A stretch of DNA of 64,000 nucleotides from Streptomyces longispororuber (GTDB taxonomy: Bacteria > Actinomycetota > Actinomycetes > Streptomycetales > Streptomycetaceae), in contig NZ_JAMOLN010000003.1 in the NCBI RefSeq assembly GCF_024448165.1, positions 55,634 to 119,633 of the forward strand, in the 5' to 3' direction. This document shows positions 18,616-27,693 of this stretch, piece by piece (position 1 is the stretch's first letter; each line of letters opens with the position of its first letter). The position numbers and the translations under genes were made by a program. The notes below the pieces were generated by a model. It did no database searches and was not told the DNA's origin. It worked only from the letters and a program-made list of their open reading frames with translations.

Positions 18616-19967
18616 GTGCGGGCCTCCAGGGTGAGCCGGGCCAGTTCGTCGAAGCCGATGCCGTCGAAGCCGGCCACGGTCGTGGCGAGCCGGTTCTTCA
18701 GCGGAGCCGTCCACCGCTCGCCCAGCGCGTCCGGGTGTCCGGCGAGCAGACCGGCGATCGAGCCCGCCGTCGCCCCGTTGGAGTCGGTGTCCCAGCCGCC
18801 GCTCACCGCCCGGCAGACGGAGCCGGAGAAGTCGCCGTCGGCGTGGGTGAGGGCGGCGGCCAGCAGCGCCGCGTTGGGCAGCACGTGCACCCAGTGGTGG
18901 TCGGCGTACTCGGCGTGCAGGGCGTCGACGACAGTGTCGAAGTCCTCGTGCGCACGGGCCAGTTCGACGCCGAGCCCGACGGCCCTGGCATAGCGCGAGC
19001 CGGGCGGTACGACGGTCAGGCCCGCCTCGATCGCACCGTGCACGTCCACCGTGCCGGAGGCGGCGGCCGCGACGGCGGCGGCCGTGAACATCTCCCCGTA
19101 CACGCCGTTGGCGGTGTGGGTGAGCACGGCGTCGTGGTGGGCCTGCTCCGCGGCGCGCGCCGGGTCGCCCGGGTTGGTCCAGCCGAACACATCGGCGCGG
19201 ATCTGCGCGCCGATCCACTCCCGGAACGGGTTGCGGTGCACGGCCGCCGCGGGCGGCTCCAGGCCGTCGAGCAGATTGCGGTACGCGACCCGCTCGGCGG
19301 TGAAGGTGCGGCCGGCGGGCAGCTCGTCGAGCCAGAGCCGCGCCACGTCCTCGGTGGTGAAGCCGGGGCCGTACCGCTGGAGCAGCAGCAGGGCGAGCAG
19401 CGGGTAGTTGAGGTCGTCGTCCTCCGGCATCCCGTCGATGTTCTCGGCGAGCGAGGTGGGTGCGCTGCGCCGGTTCCACGGGTAGGCGGCGGCGAGTTCC
19501 GGGTCGAGGCCGACCTCCGTGAACCAGCCGTCGAGCGGCCAGTTGCCGGTCGACCGGGCGAGGGCGCGGATGCCGGCGAGGGGCAGCTTCTCGACCGGCT
19601 TGCCGAGGAGGCAGCCGGCGGCCCGGCCCAGCCACGCCGCGTGCAGGGCGTCGTACGCGGCGGGGCGCGGCGTGGTGGCGTGCTGCGGCCAGGTCGCCCT
19701 GATCGCGGCCAGACCGGTGGGCTCGTCGGCGGCGAGCGGGGACGGCAGCGCCGCCAGCTCGTCCAGCAACTCCCCGGCCAGCGCCCGCAGTTCGGGCGTC
19801 GCCGGTGTCGCCGACGCCCCGGCCCGGTCCGGCGCCAGATGGCCGCCCGCGGTCACCCAGCGCCGCTCGACCGCACCGACCGCCGCCGCGTCGCGGCCGT
19901 CCTGGGCCGCCTGCCGCAGCTCGTGGCCGATCAGGTCCTCGGCCTGGACCCAGGTCAGACGCAGCAT
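18612..19967 (-). CDS. ADP-ribosylglycohydrolase-family protein ARH4 (long, DDD type)
   Basis: 451 aa, fourth ARH paralogue in transcription order. It has an N-terminal helical extension of ~105 residues absent from the other three. The ARH core then begins at A-A-W-L-G-R-A-A-G-C-L-L-G-K-P-V-E, with Cys where the others have Asp. The metal-site motifs are E-D-D-D (182-185) and W-D-T-D-S-N (D393, D395), so the di-metal site looks complete. The W-D-T-D-S-N-G-A-T version defines a separate ARH subgroup. ARH enzymes hydrolyse N- or O-ribosyl bonds. The start overlaps the ARH3 stop (TGATG). Confidence 0.85.
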   Translation of the reverse strand: MLRLTWVQAEDLIGHELRQAAQDGRDAAAVGAVERRWVTAGGHLAPDRAGASATPATPELRALAGELLDELAALPSPLAADEPTGLAAIRATWPQHATTPRPAAYDALHAAWLGRAAGCLLGKPVEKLPLAGIRALARSTGNWPLDGWFTEVGLDPELAAAYPWNRRSAPTSLAENIDGMPEDDDLNYPLLALLLLQRYGPGFTTEDVARLWLDELPAGRTFTAERVAYRNLLDGLEPPAAAVHRNPFREWIGAQIRADVFGWTNPGDPARAAEQAHHDAVLTHTANGVYGEMFTAAAVAAAASGTVDVHGAIEAGLTVVPPGSRYARAVGLGVELARAHEDFDTVVDALHAEYADHHWVHVLPNAALLAAALTHADGDFSGSVCRAVSGGWDTDSNGATAGSIAGLLAGHPDALGERWTAPLKNRLATTVAGFDGIGFDELARLTLEART

Positions 19968-21115
19968 CACAGCCCCGCGACCGACGCGAACGCGGTCTCG
20001 TGGGCACGCCGGCGCTCCAGATCGCGGCCGTACACCTCGCGCGTGACCTGCGCGAGCGACGTCGCGGGGCCGTGCAGATCCAGCTTGCTGGCCCGAGCGA
20101 TCTCGGCGCTCCACTCCTTGGGCACCGCGCCCTCCCCGTACAGCGCTCCCACGATCGCGCCGCTCATCGTGGCGATCGAGTCGCAGTCGCGGCCGTAGTT
20201 GACCGAGCCGAGCACCGTGTGCCGGAAGTCGCCGCGGCCCACGAGCAGCATGCCGAGGGCGACCGGGAGCTCCTCGATGGAGTGCAGCCGCGAGGGGCGG
20301 CGGGCGCCCAGCGACGGCTTGCGGTACTCCGGGCCGACCGTGTCGAAGGGGGCCACCGCCTCGCGCAGCGGCTTGAGGGCGTCCTCGAAGTCGTCGTAAC
20401 GGGCGGCCACTTCGCAGACCGCCTCGATCGCCGCCTTCGTGCCGTCCTTGGCCAGCTCCAGCACGTCGTCGACGACCGACTCGGGCGTGGCACCCGGCTT
20501 GTACGCCGCCGCGACCGCCGCCGCGAACACTCCTGCGGCCTCCCGGCCGTACGAGCTCTGGTGCGCGCCGGCCACGTCCAGGGCCTCTTCGTACGCCTTG
20601 AGCGGGTTGCCCGCGTTGACCGCGCCGACCGGCGCCATGTACATCGCCGCACCGCAGTTGACGATGTTGCCGACGCCCGCCTCGCGCGGATCGACGTGCC
20701 CGTAGTGGATCCGGGCGACGATCCACTTCTCGGCGAGGAAGATCCGCTGCAGGGGCAGGGCCTCCGCCTCCAGCTCCGGGATCCAGCGTGGGGTCGTGAT
20801 CAGGTCGGGGACCAGGTGGTCGGCGACGGAGTACGCGTCGAGGTGGTCGCGGACCTTCTCGTAGACGCGGACCAGCGCGTGCGTCATGAGGGTGTCGTCG
20901 GTGACGTGCCCGTCGCCCTTGTGGTACGGCGCGATCGGGCGGGCCGTCTTCCAGTCGTCCTTGTAGAACGGCTCCACGATGCCGCGGACCCGGCCGCCGT
21001 GCCGCTCCGCGATGGCCTCCGGCGTCCAGCCCTCGACCGGTCCGCCCAGCGCGTCGCCCACGGCCGCGCCGACCAGGGCGCCGGTGGTGCGGTCTTCCAG
21101 TGAAACGGTGCTCAT
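19967..21115 (-). CDS. ADP-ribosylglycohydrolase-family protein ARH3 (canonical)
   Basis: 382 aa. The core motifs are complete: G-A-A-V-G-D-A-L-G-G-P (about 16-26), T-D-D-T (72-75) and G-R-D-C-D-S (D310, D312), predicting a two-Mg active site for cleaving a ribosyl glycosidic bond. It is third of four paralogues. It overlaps the ARH2 gene by ATGA upstream and the ARH4 gene by TGATG downstream. Its insertion with Y-K-D-D-W-K-T-A-R-P-I-A-P-Y before T-D-D-T is not shared with the others and may shape the substrate pocket. Confidence 0.88.
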   Translation of the reverse strand: MSTVSLEDRTTGALVGAAVGDALGGPVEGWTPEAIAERHGGRVRGIVEPFYKDDWKTARPIAPYHKGDGHVTDDTLMTHALVRVYEKVRDHLDAYSVADHLVPDLITTPRWIPELEAEALPLQRIFLAEKWIVARIHYGHVDPREAGVGNIVNCGAAMYMAPVGAVNAGNPLKAYEEALDVAGAHQSSYGREAAGVFAAAVAAAYKPGATPESVVDDVLELAKDGTKAAIEAVCEVAARYDDFEDALKPLREAVAPFDTVGPEYRKPSLGARRPSRLHSIEELPVALGMLLVGRGDFRHTVLGSVNYGRDCDSIATMSGAIVGALYGEGAVPKEWSAEIARASKLDLHGPATSLAQVTREVYGRDLERRRAHETAFASVAGL

Positions 21116-22356
21116 GCCGAAGTTCCTTCCGGGGCGGGGGAGTTCGAGGTGGTGCGGGCGAGCCGGTCGGCCAGCTCGGTGAGGTCGGTGCCGGCCAGCC
21201 GCGGCAGGGCGCAGCCCGCGAGGGTCCGGCAGGCGTCCCGCCAGGTCTGCGGGAGGGCCTCCGCGCCGCCGAGCGCGCCGGTCAGCGCGCCGGCCAGGGC
21301 GGGGGCGCTGTCCGCGACGCGGGAGAGGCAGGCCGCGGTGGGCACCGCCTCGGTGACGGCGCCCGCGGCGGCCGTCGCCACGGCGAGCGCCACGGGCACG
21401 GTCTCCGCCGCCGCGATGCCGTAGCTGTAGACGTGGTCGACGATCTCGTGCTCCAGGACGGGCACGAGGGCGAACGCGTTGCCCGGCAGGCCGGGGCGGG
21501 CCGCGGCCGTGGTGCGGCCGAGCTCCACCGCGCGGTGCGCGTTGCGGTGGATCTCCGTGCCGGGCGGGAGCTGGGCGAGCGCCGCGTCCACGCACGCGTC
21601 GACCGGAGCCCCGCCGAGCGCCGCGGCGACCGCCGCCGCCATCGCCCGCGCGCCGTGCACACCGTCGCCGTCCTGGGTGTAGCGGGCGTCGAACTCGGCC
21701 AGTTCCGCGGCGAGTTCGGGCTGTCCGGGGTGGACGACCGCGAGCACGGCGGCCCGTACGCAGGCGGCGTCGTCGAAGTAGTGCGGGTTGTCGTGGCCGG
21801 TCGCGGGCGGGCGCAGGCCCGCCGCGAGGTTGCCGAGGCCCGCGCGTACGGAGATCCGGGCGCGCAGCGGGATCTGGGCGGACTCGATCTCGTCGGCGCG
21901 GGCCGCGGCCGCGGCGATCTCGTCGGCCAGGGTGTTCCAGGCGAGTGCGAGGGCCGAGCGGACGCGCTGGTCAGGGGGGAGGTCGCCGAGGCCGTCGGCG
22001 TAGGCGTCGAGCACGGCGTGCGCGGTGAACGCGGCCCACTCGGCGTCGTCGGACGGGCCGAGGCGCAGCGGCTCCGGCGGCTGGTTCAGGGCGATCGGGA
22101 CGGGGAGGGTGGTCGTCGCGTTCTGCTCGGCGAACGTGTCCAGTTCGCGGGTGAGGCGACGGGTCCAGTCGGGGAGGCGGGCCGCGCGGTGTCGTCCCGA
22201 CGGCCAGCCGGCCGCGTCTCCCGCGGCGATTCCCAGGAGGAGGCCCTCGATGCGGGTGGGGGGTGCCGTTGCCGTTGCGGCGGATGGTGTTGCGGTCGCG
22301 GGGCTCTGCCCCGGGCCCCGCTCCTCCATCGCCGGAGGGGCTTGGATCTCGCTCAT
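21112..22356 (-). CDS. ADP-ribosylglycohydrolase-family protein ARH2 (degenerate metal site)
   Basis: 414 aa. The ARH fold is recognisable from G-I-A-A-G-D-A-A-G-W-P (42-52) and the C-terminal A-L-A-G-A-L-T-G-A-L helix, but the active-site motifs are eroded. T-D-D-T becomes S-D-D-A (102-105), and the D-x-D-T motif becomes V-A-D-S (347-350), losing its first Asp. It may be a catalytically altered or non-catalytic subunit. It overlaps neighbours by ATGA on both sides, so tight co-translation with ARH1 and ARH3 is expected. The first ~34 residues are Ala/Thr/Pro-rich and probably disordered. Confidence 0.82.
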   Translation of the reverse strand: MSEIQAPPAMEERGPGQSPATATPSAATATAPPTRIEGLLLGIAAGDAAGWPSGRHRAARLPDWTRRLTRELDTFAEQNATTTLPVPIALNQPPEPLRLGPSDDAEWAAFTAHAVLDAYADGLGDLPPDQRVRSALALAWNTLADEIAAAAARADEIESAQIPLRARISVRAGLGNLAAGLRPPATGHDNPHYFDDAACVRAAVLAVVHPGQPELAAELAEFDARYTQDGDGVHGARAMAAAVAAALGGAPVDACVDAALAQLPPGTEIHRNAHRAVELGRTTAAARPGLPGNAFALVPVLEHEIVDHVYSYGIAAAETVPVALAVATAAAGAVTEAVPTAACLSRVADSAPALAGALTGALGGAEALPQTWRDACRTLAGCALPRLAGTDLTELADRLARTTSNSPAPEGTSA

Positions 22357-23453
22357 GCGACCGCTCCCGTTCGGTCCGGCGGTGGAGGTGTCAGGCAGTC
22401 CGCCACGTCCAGGACGTGGCGGCCCGCCATGGAGGGGAGGCAGCTGCCCCTGACCGGGCCGATCGCCGAGGCCCAGGCCCCGGGGATCGCCGTCTCGCCG
22501 CACAGCGCTCCCGCCAGGGCGCCCGCGACCGCCGCCGTCGTGTCCGCGTCGCGGCCCATGTTGACCGCGGTGAGGACCGATTCGCGGAAGTCGCCGCGGG
22601 CCACCGCGAACGCGCCGAACGCCAGGCCGACCGCCTCGGGCGCCAGGTCCGTCCACGGGTAGCCGCCGATCACGACCGCCTTGCGGACCGCGCGCTCCAT
22701 CGAGAGCTGGGTGCCGTCGGGGTCGCGGCGGGCGAGCCGGGCCGCCGACACCGCGCGGTGCAGGGAGCGCGCCGTCCAGGAGTCGTCGGGCACCACGGAC
22801 AGCGCGGCCTGGACGACCGCGTCCGGGTTGTGGCTGACCATCGCGGCCGCCACTCCCGCGGCCACCGCCCGGCCGCCGTGGATGCCCTCGCCGTCGTGCG
22901 ACACGGTGCCGTCGATCGCGACGAGCCGGGCCGCCTCGGCGGGGCGTCCGGCCGCGTGGACCCCGAAGGGCGCCGCGCGCATGGCGAGTCCGTCGCTCCA
23001 GGCGTGGCGGTGCTGGGCGGAGATGGGGGCGGCGAGGCCGCGGCGGAGGTTCTCCAGGGTGCCGCGTTCACTGAAGCCGGCGCCCTTGAACGGGCCCTCG
23101 TCGCGGTCGGCGATCCAGGTGTGCCAGGCCGACTCGACGTGCTCGACCGTCAGGGCGGCGCCGTGCTCCGCGAGCAGCAGGCCGGAGAAGATCGCGTACT
23201 CGGTGTCGTCCGTGCCGGCCGGGTCGGCGGAGACGAACCCCTCGATGCGGCCCCACCGTTCACGGATCTGGGACGGCTTCATGTTCTCGGCGGGCGCGCC
23301 GAGCGCGTCGCCGACGGCGAGTCCGAGGAGCGCGCCGCGGGCGCGGTCCCGCAGGGAGATCGCGCCCGGCGGCTGGGGGCACGGGACCGTGCGGAGTCTG
23401 CGGGGGCCCGCGGTGCCGTCCGCGGGAGGATCCGGGTCGACGCTGACGCTCAT
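22353..23453 (-). CDS. ADP-ribosylglycohydrolase-family protein ARH1 (canonical)
   Basis: 366 aa, first enzyme gene after the transporter. The core motifs are complete: G-L-A-V-G-D-A-L-G-A-P (44-54), T-D-D-T-E-Y (81-86) and G-R-D-A-D-T-T (D302, D304). A Mg-dependent ribosyl-bond hydrolase is predicted. The substrate is unlikely to be a protein, because the gene sits with an ABC importer and acid-metabolising enzymes. The gene starts 49 bp after the binding-protein stop, the largest gap in the operon, with only a weak AAAAGAG ahead of it. Confidence 0.88.
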   Translation of the reverse strand: MSVSVDPDPPADGTAGPRRLRTVPCPQPPGAISLRDRARGALLGLAVGDALGAPAENMKPSQIRERWGRIEGFVSADPAGTDDTEYAIFSGLLLAEHGAALTVEHVESAWHTWIADRDEGPFKGAGFSERGTLENLRRGLAAPISAQHRHAWSDGLAMRAAPFGVHAAGRPAEAARLVAIDGTVSHDGEGIHGGRAVAAGVAAAMVSHNPDAVVQAALSVVPDDSWTARSLHRAVSAARLARRDPDGTQLSMERAVRKAVVIGGYPWTDLAPEAVGLAFGAFAVARGDFRESVLTAVNMGRDADTTAAVAGALAGALCGETAIPGAWASAIGPVRGSCLPSMAGRHVLDVADCLTPPPPDRTGAVA

Positions 23454-23502
23454 GGTGTGCTCGTGCTCTTTTCTGGGGTTGTGCTTGGGGCTCGCGCCCG
23501 GT

Positions 23503-24816
23503 TCAGCGCTGGTAGCGGTCGAGGATGCGGTTGCCGTCGCCCGCGAGCCGCTTGCGGAGTTCGGTGACGCCGAACGCGCCGTTGTAGTACTCCTGGTAGG
23601 CCGGAGTGGCGATCTTGTCCTTCCACTCCGCGTAGCCGCGCACCCCGAGCACGGGGGACGGGCGCAGCGCCGCCGCTATGTCGGCGCCGGTCTTCCAGCC
23701 GTACGTGTCCGTGGTGAGGGACGGGTCCTTCAGGGCTTTGGTGCTGGTGGGCAACAGCCAGTCGCCGCGCGCCAGTTGCACCTGGTGCTCGGCCTGGGTG
23801 AGGAACGCGACGAAGTCGGCCGCCTGCTGCTTGTGCCGGCTGTCCTGGGACACCGAGAGGGTCTGCGGGGCGGTGCCCTGCGCCGATCCGCCGGCGCCCG
23901 ACGGCATCGGCAGGACCGACCACTCGAAGCCCTTGGGTGCCTGCTGCCGCACCTGCTGGCGGTAGGAGAAGTTGAGCGGCAGCATGGCGTAGCGGCCCGC
24001 GAAGAAGCCGGGCAGGGTGTCCGACCCCGACATGCCCAGGCCGGACTTGGGGGCGGTGCGGTCCTTGTTGACCTGCCGGTTGATGAGCTGCGCCACCGCG
24101 GAGTCCGCGGCGCCGTACCGGATGTCGTTCTTGCCGTCGGCGTCCTTGTAGAAGATCCGGCCGCCGGTCGACAGGGACAGGTTCACCGACTGGCTCACCG
24201 GTTCCTTCATCGACCAGGCGACGCCGTACTGATCGGTCCTGCCGTCCTTGTCCTTGTCCCGCGTCAGCTTCTTGCTGACGCGCTCGAACTCGTCCCAGGA
24301 CCACGGGTGTCCGGCCGTCGGGATGCGGACGCCGGCCGCGTCGAGCAGCTTGGTGTCGGCGATGAGGACCCGCGGCTCCTGGAGGAAGGGGACGCCGTAC
24401 GTCTTCCCCTCGTACGCCGTGGTGTCCCACGACGCCTTCGGGATGTCCGCCTTCAGGGACGCGGGCAGGTACGGGGAGAGGTCGGCGAGGTAGCCGCCGT
24501 TGGCGAAGTCCGTGAGGTCGGAGGCGTCGTCGTGGAAGATGTCCGGCGCCTCACCGCCCTCGAAGGAGGTGAGGAGCTGGTCGTGGATGTTGTCCCAGCT
24601 CCCCTGCACGTACTTGACCTTCACGTGGGGATGGGTGTCGTTCCACTGCTTCACCAGCGCCTTGTTGGCGTCGACGGACTCCTTCTGCCAGGCGAGGCTG
24701 AGGAATTCGAGGGTGACCGTGCCGTCGGCGGCGTCGGAGTCCGGGCCGCCGCAGCCCGCGACGAGGGCGAGGGAGAGTGCCGCGGCGGCGCTCGCGACGA
24801 TTCGGCGGGTGCGCAT
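23503..24816 (-). CDS. ABC-transporter sugar-binding lipoprotein
   Basis: 437 aa. The lipoprotein signal ends in the lipobox L-V-A-G-C, so it is anchored by Cys22 to the outer face of the membrane. The mature protein is a family 1 extracellular solute-binding fold (W-N-D-T-H-P-H-V-K-V, G-E-A-P-D-I-F-H-D, F-A-G-R-Y-A-M). It should capture a sugar or glycoside for the two permeases encoded just upstream. Its start overlaps the permease stop (TGATG). Confidence 0.92.
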   Translation of the reverse strand: MRTRRIVASAAAALSLALVAGCGGPDSDAADGTVTLEFLSLAWQKESVDANKALVKQWNDTHPHVKVKYVQGSWDNIHDQLLTSFEGGEAPDIFHDDASDLTDFANGGYLADLSPYLPASLKADIPKASWDTTAYEGKTYGVPFLQEPRVLIADTKLLDAAGVRIPTAGHPWSWDEFERVSKKLTRDKDKDGRTDQYGVAWSMKEPVSQSVNLSLSTGGRIFYKDADGKNDIRYGAADSAVAQLINRQVNKDRTAPKSGLGMSGSDTLPGFFAGRYAMLPLNFSYRQQVRQQAPKGFEWSVLPMPSGAGGSAQGTAPQTLSVSQDSRHKQQAADFVAFLTQAEHQVQLARGDWLLPTSTKALKDPSLTTDTYGWKTGADIAAALRPSPVLGVRGYAEWKDKIATPAYQEYYNGAFGVTELRKRLAGDGNRILDRYQR

Positions 24817-25664
24817 CAGCCCTTCACCGCCCCGCTGAGCATGCCGCCCACCAGCCGGCGCTGGAGCAGCGCGAAGAAGACGAGGCTGGGGATCGTGGCG
24901 AGGACCGAGGCGGCCGCGAGCGGGCCCAGGTCGGCGACGCCCTCGGCGCCGAGGAAGCGGGTGAGGATGACCGACATCGTCTGGTTCTCCGGGGACTTGA
25001 GGAGGACGAGGGCGAAGAAGAACTCGTTCCAGGCCGTCACGAAGCTGAACATCAGGGTCGCCACCAGGCCGGGCGCGAGGAGCGGCAGCACCACGCTGGT
25101 GAGCGTGCGCAGCCGGCCCGCGCCGTCCATCGCCGCGGCCTCCTCCAGGGAGCGCGGCACCGACTTGACGTAGCCCTGGAGCATCCAGAGGGAGAAGGGC
25201 AGGTTCCAGACGACGTACACGATGATCAGGCCGAGCAGGCTGTCGATCATGTGCAGGTTCTTCAGGACCAGGAACAGCGGGATGATCACCAGGACGAACG
25301 GGAACATCTGGCTGACCAGGATCCAGACCGTGCCCGCCTGGCTGACCCGCGACCGGTAGCGGACCATCACGTACGCCGCGGGGACCGCGATCGCCACCGA
25401 GATCACCGAGGCGCTGACCGCGACGACCAGGCTGTTGAGCGCCGAGTGGAGCAGGGGCTGCGCGTCGAAGGCCGCCCGGTAGTTGTCCAGGCTCGGGTGC
25501 CGGGGCAGCCACGTCGGATCGATCGAGCCGAGCTCCTGCGGGGACTTGAACGACGTCGAGACCAGCCACAGGAGCGGGAAGGCCAGGAAGACCAGGTAGC
25601 CCAGGAGCGCCAGGTACTGGCCCGCCCGGCCCGCGGCGCGGGGGAGTGCGGTGCTCGCGCTCAT
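24816..25664 (-). CDS. ABC-transporter permease, MalG type
   Basis: 282 aa, six predicted membrane helices. The cytoplasmic EAA loop S-L-E-E-A-A-A-M-D-G-A-G-R-L that contacts the ATPase is intact. It is typical of CUT1 sugar importers and pairs with the MalF-type permease, whose stop overlaps its start by ATGA. No ATPase gene is present in the operon. Streptomyces CUT1 importers usually share the ATPase MsiK, which I assume applies here. Confidence 0.93.
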   Translation of the reverse strand: MSASTALPRAAGRAGQYLALLGYLVFLAFPLLWLVSTSFKSPQELGSIDPTWLPRHPSLDNYRAAFDAQPLLHSALNSLVVAVSASVISVAIAVPAAYVMVRYRSRVSQAGTVWILVSQMFPFVLVIIPLFLVLKNLHMIDSLLGLIIVYVVWNLPFSLWMLQGYVKSVPRSLEEAAAMDGAGRLRTLTSVVLPLLAPGLVATLMFSFVTAWNEFFFALVLLKSPENQTMSVILTRFLGAEGVADLGPLAAASVLATIPSLVFFALLQRRLVGGMLSGAVKG

Positions 25665-26620
25665 GCGGCGTCCTCCTTGAGCTTGTTGCGCAGGAACAGC
25701 GTCAGCAGGACCGCGATCACCGCGACCATGACGAGACCCATCGCGGCGGCGTACCCGAACTGTCCGTACTTGAAGGCCTCTTCGTACGCGAAGAGCATCG
25801 GGAGCCGGGTCTGGCCGCCGGGGCCGCCCTGCGTGAGGACGTAGACCAGGCCGAAGGAATTGAAGTTCCAGATGAAGTTGAGCGCGGTGACGGCCAGGAC
25901 CACCGGCTTCAGCGCCGGCCAGGTGACCGTCGTGAAGCGCCGCCACAGTCCCGCGCCGTCCAGCTGGGCGGCCTCGCGCAGCTCGTGCGGCACGTTCTGC
26001 AGCCCGGCCAGCAGCACCACCGTGGTCTGCGGCATGCCCGCCCAGACGCCGACGACGATGACCGCGGGCAGCGCGTAGGACAGGTCCGCGAGCCAGTCGA
26101 CGTTCTCGTGGAGGACACCGAGCTGGGTCAGCGTCTTGTTCAGGATGCCCGCGTCCGAGTGGTAGACGAGCCGCCACATGATGCCGACGACGACCTCGGG
26201 CATCGCCCACGGGACGAGGGCGAGGGTGCGGGCCAGCCAGCGGAAGCGCAGGTTCTCGTTGAGCAGCAGGGCGAGGCCGAGCGCGAGCACGAACTGCAGC
26301 GCCGTCACGCACACCGCCCAGACGAGCCCGATCCGGAACGACTCCCAGAACAGCGAGTCGTGGCGCAGGTCCAGGAAGTTGTCCGCGCCGACGAACTGCG
26401 TGGGTGACGTGCGGCCCGCCTGCGAGTCCGTGAACGCCAGCGCGACTCCGTACAGGAGCGGACCCACGCTGAGGACCAGGATCGGGATCAGGGCGGGCAG
26501 CAGCAGGAACCACGCGCCCCGGTCCAGGCCCAGCGCGCGCTTGCGCTGTCCCGGTGTACGGGGCGGCGGTGTGCCGCGGTCGCCCGGGACGGCTCTGTCC
26601 CGGGAGGCGGTGAGACTCAT
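25661..26620 (-). CDS. ABC-transporter permease, MalF type
   Basis: 319 aa, six predicted helices after a basic cytoplasmic N-terminus (~30 residues). It carries the EAA loop E-L-R-E-A-A-Q-L-D-G-A-G-L-W. With the downstream MalG-type partner and the lipoprotein it makes a CUT1-class importer lacking its own ATPase. It starts 19 bp after the LacI stop, so regulator and importer are probably co-transcribed. Confidence 0.93.
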   Translation of the reverse strand: MSLTASRDRAVPGDRGTPPPRTPGQRKRALGLDRGAWFLLLPALIPILVLSVGPLLYGVALAFTDSQAGRTSPTQFVGADNFLDLRHDSLFWESFRIGLVWAVCVTALQFVLALGLALLLNENLRFRWLARTLALVPWAMPEVVVGIMWRLVYHSDAGILNKTLTQLGVLHENVDWLADLSYALPAVIVVGVWAGMPQTTVVLLAGLQNVPHELREAAQLDGAGLWRRFTTVTWPALKPVVLAVTALNFIWNFNSFGLVYVLTQGGPGGQTRLPMLFAYEEAFKYGQFGYAAAMGLVMVAVIAVLLTLFLRNKLKEDAA

Positions 26621-26639
26621 GGTGCGAACCTCGTGACTC

Positions 26640-27656
26640 TCAACTGTCGGTCGCCGCCGGGCCGGTGGAGGCGCGGACGACGAGGCGGGGAGGGGCGGTG
26701 GTGCTGCTGGGCGTGGCGGCCTCCGGCGTGTCCAGACGCCGGAGCAGGAGGTCGGCGGCGCGCCGGCCGCGCTCGGTGGAGCCGAGGTCGACGCTGGTCA
26801 GTGGGGGCCAGCCGGCCTGCGCGAGCACGCTGTCGTCCATTCCCGCGACGGCGACGTCCTCGGGTATCCGCAGGCCGCGGGCGTGCAGGGCGCGGGCGGC
26901 GCCGAGCGCCAGCTGGTCGTTGGCGCAGAAGACGGCGTCGGGCCGGGCGGCCAGGAGCCGGTCGGTGGCCTCGGCCCCCGACTCGATGCCGAAGTCGGTG
27001 TGCACGACGAGGTCCGGGTCGTATACGAGGCCGCAGTCGTCGAGGGCGGCCCGGTAGCCCGCGTCGCGGTTGCCGCCGGGGACCGTGTCGGAGGGGCCGT
27101 TGACGAAGGCGATCCGGCGGCGCCCGGTCTCGTGCAAGTGGCGTACGGCGAGCGCGGCACCCGCGACCGAGTCGGCACGCACGCTGTCCACCGGGACTCC
27201 GTCGGGCAGCGAACCTATGACCACGACCGGGCCCGCCGCGGTGCGCAGCGCCTCGACGTGGGCGTCGGTGATGCGGATGGGGCAGATGATCAGGCCGTCG
27301 CTGGTGCGGTCGCCGAGGCTGCGCAGCACGGCCAGCTCGTCCTCGACGACGGCGTCGGTGGAGTGCAGCAGCAGCCGGTAGCCGGCGGCCTTCGTGACGG
27401 CCTGGATGGCGCGGACCATCGCCACGTACACCGGGTTGCCGATGTCGGGCATCGCGAAGGTGAGCTGGCGGGTGCGGCCGCCCTTGAGGGAGCGGGCCAC
27501 CGCGTTCGGCACGTAGCCCAGCTCGGCGGCGGCGCGCTCGACCCGCTCGACGGTGTCGCGGCGGGCCCCCACGCCGTTCAGCACCCGCGAGACCGAGGCG
27601 ATCGAGACCCCCGCGCGCTCGGCGATGGAGAAGATCGTCGGCTGACCCGCGCCCAT
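26640..27656 (-). CDS. LacI-family repressor heading the ARH operon
   Basis: 338 aa from the ATG at 27656. The LacI HTH I-A-E-R-A-G-V-S-I-A-S-V-S-R-V-L-N-G is near the start. A periplasmic-binding-protein-like effector domain follows (F-A-M-P-D-I-G-N-P, D-G-L-I-I-C-P-I, V-A-G-M-D-D-S). The upstream ATG at 27674 would add six residues; I prefer 27656 for its GGGGG ribosome site and closeness to the HTH. Two perfect AAACGTTT operators lie 40-70 bp upstream, so it should repress its own operon. The effector is presumably the imported glycoside or a product of it. Confidence 0.9.
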   Translation of the reverse strand: MGAGQPTIFSIAERAGVSIASVSRVLNGVGARRDTVERVERAAAELGYVPNAVARSLKGGRTRQLTFAMPDIGNPVYVAMVRAIQAVTKAAGYRLLLHSTDAVVEDELAVLRSLGDRTSDGLIICPIRITDAHVEALRTAAGPVVVIGSLPDGVPVDSVRADSVAGAALAVRHLHETGRRRIAFVNGPSDTVPGGNRDAGYRAALDDCGLVYDPDLVVHTDFGIESGAEATDRLLAARPDAVFCANDQLALGAARALHARGLRIPEDVAVAGMDDSVLAQAGWPPLTSVDLGSTERGRRAADLLLRRLDTPEAATPSSTTAPPRLVVRASTGPAATDS

Positions 27657-27693
27657 CCTTTTACCCCCATGCATCCGTGAAGGTCCGCTTTCT

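Noticed and set aside
17404..20007. One 867-codon minus-strand frame joining part of the ARH4 region to the CoA-transferase
   Set aside because: The upstream part reads ARH4 in the wrong frame. The real CoA-transferase starts at 18615 with a normal family N-terminus and ATGA overlap.
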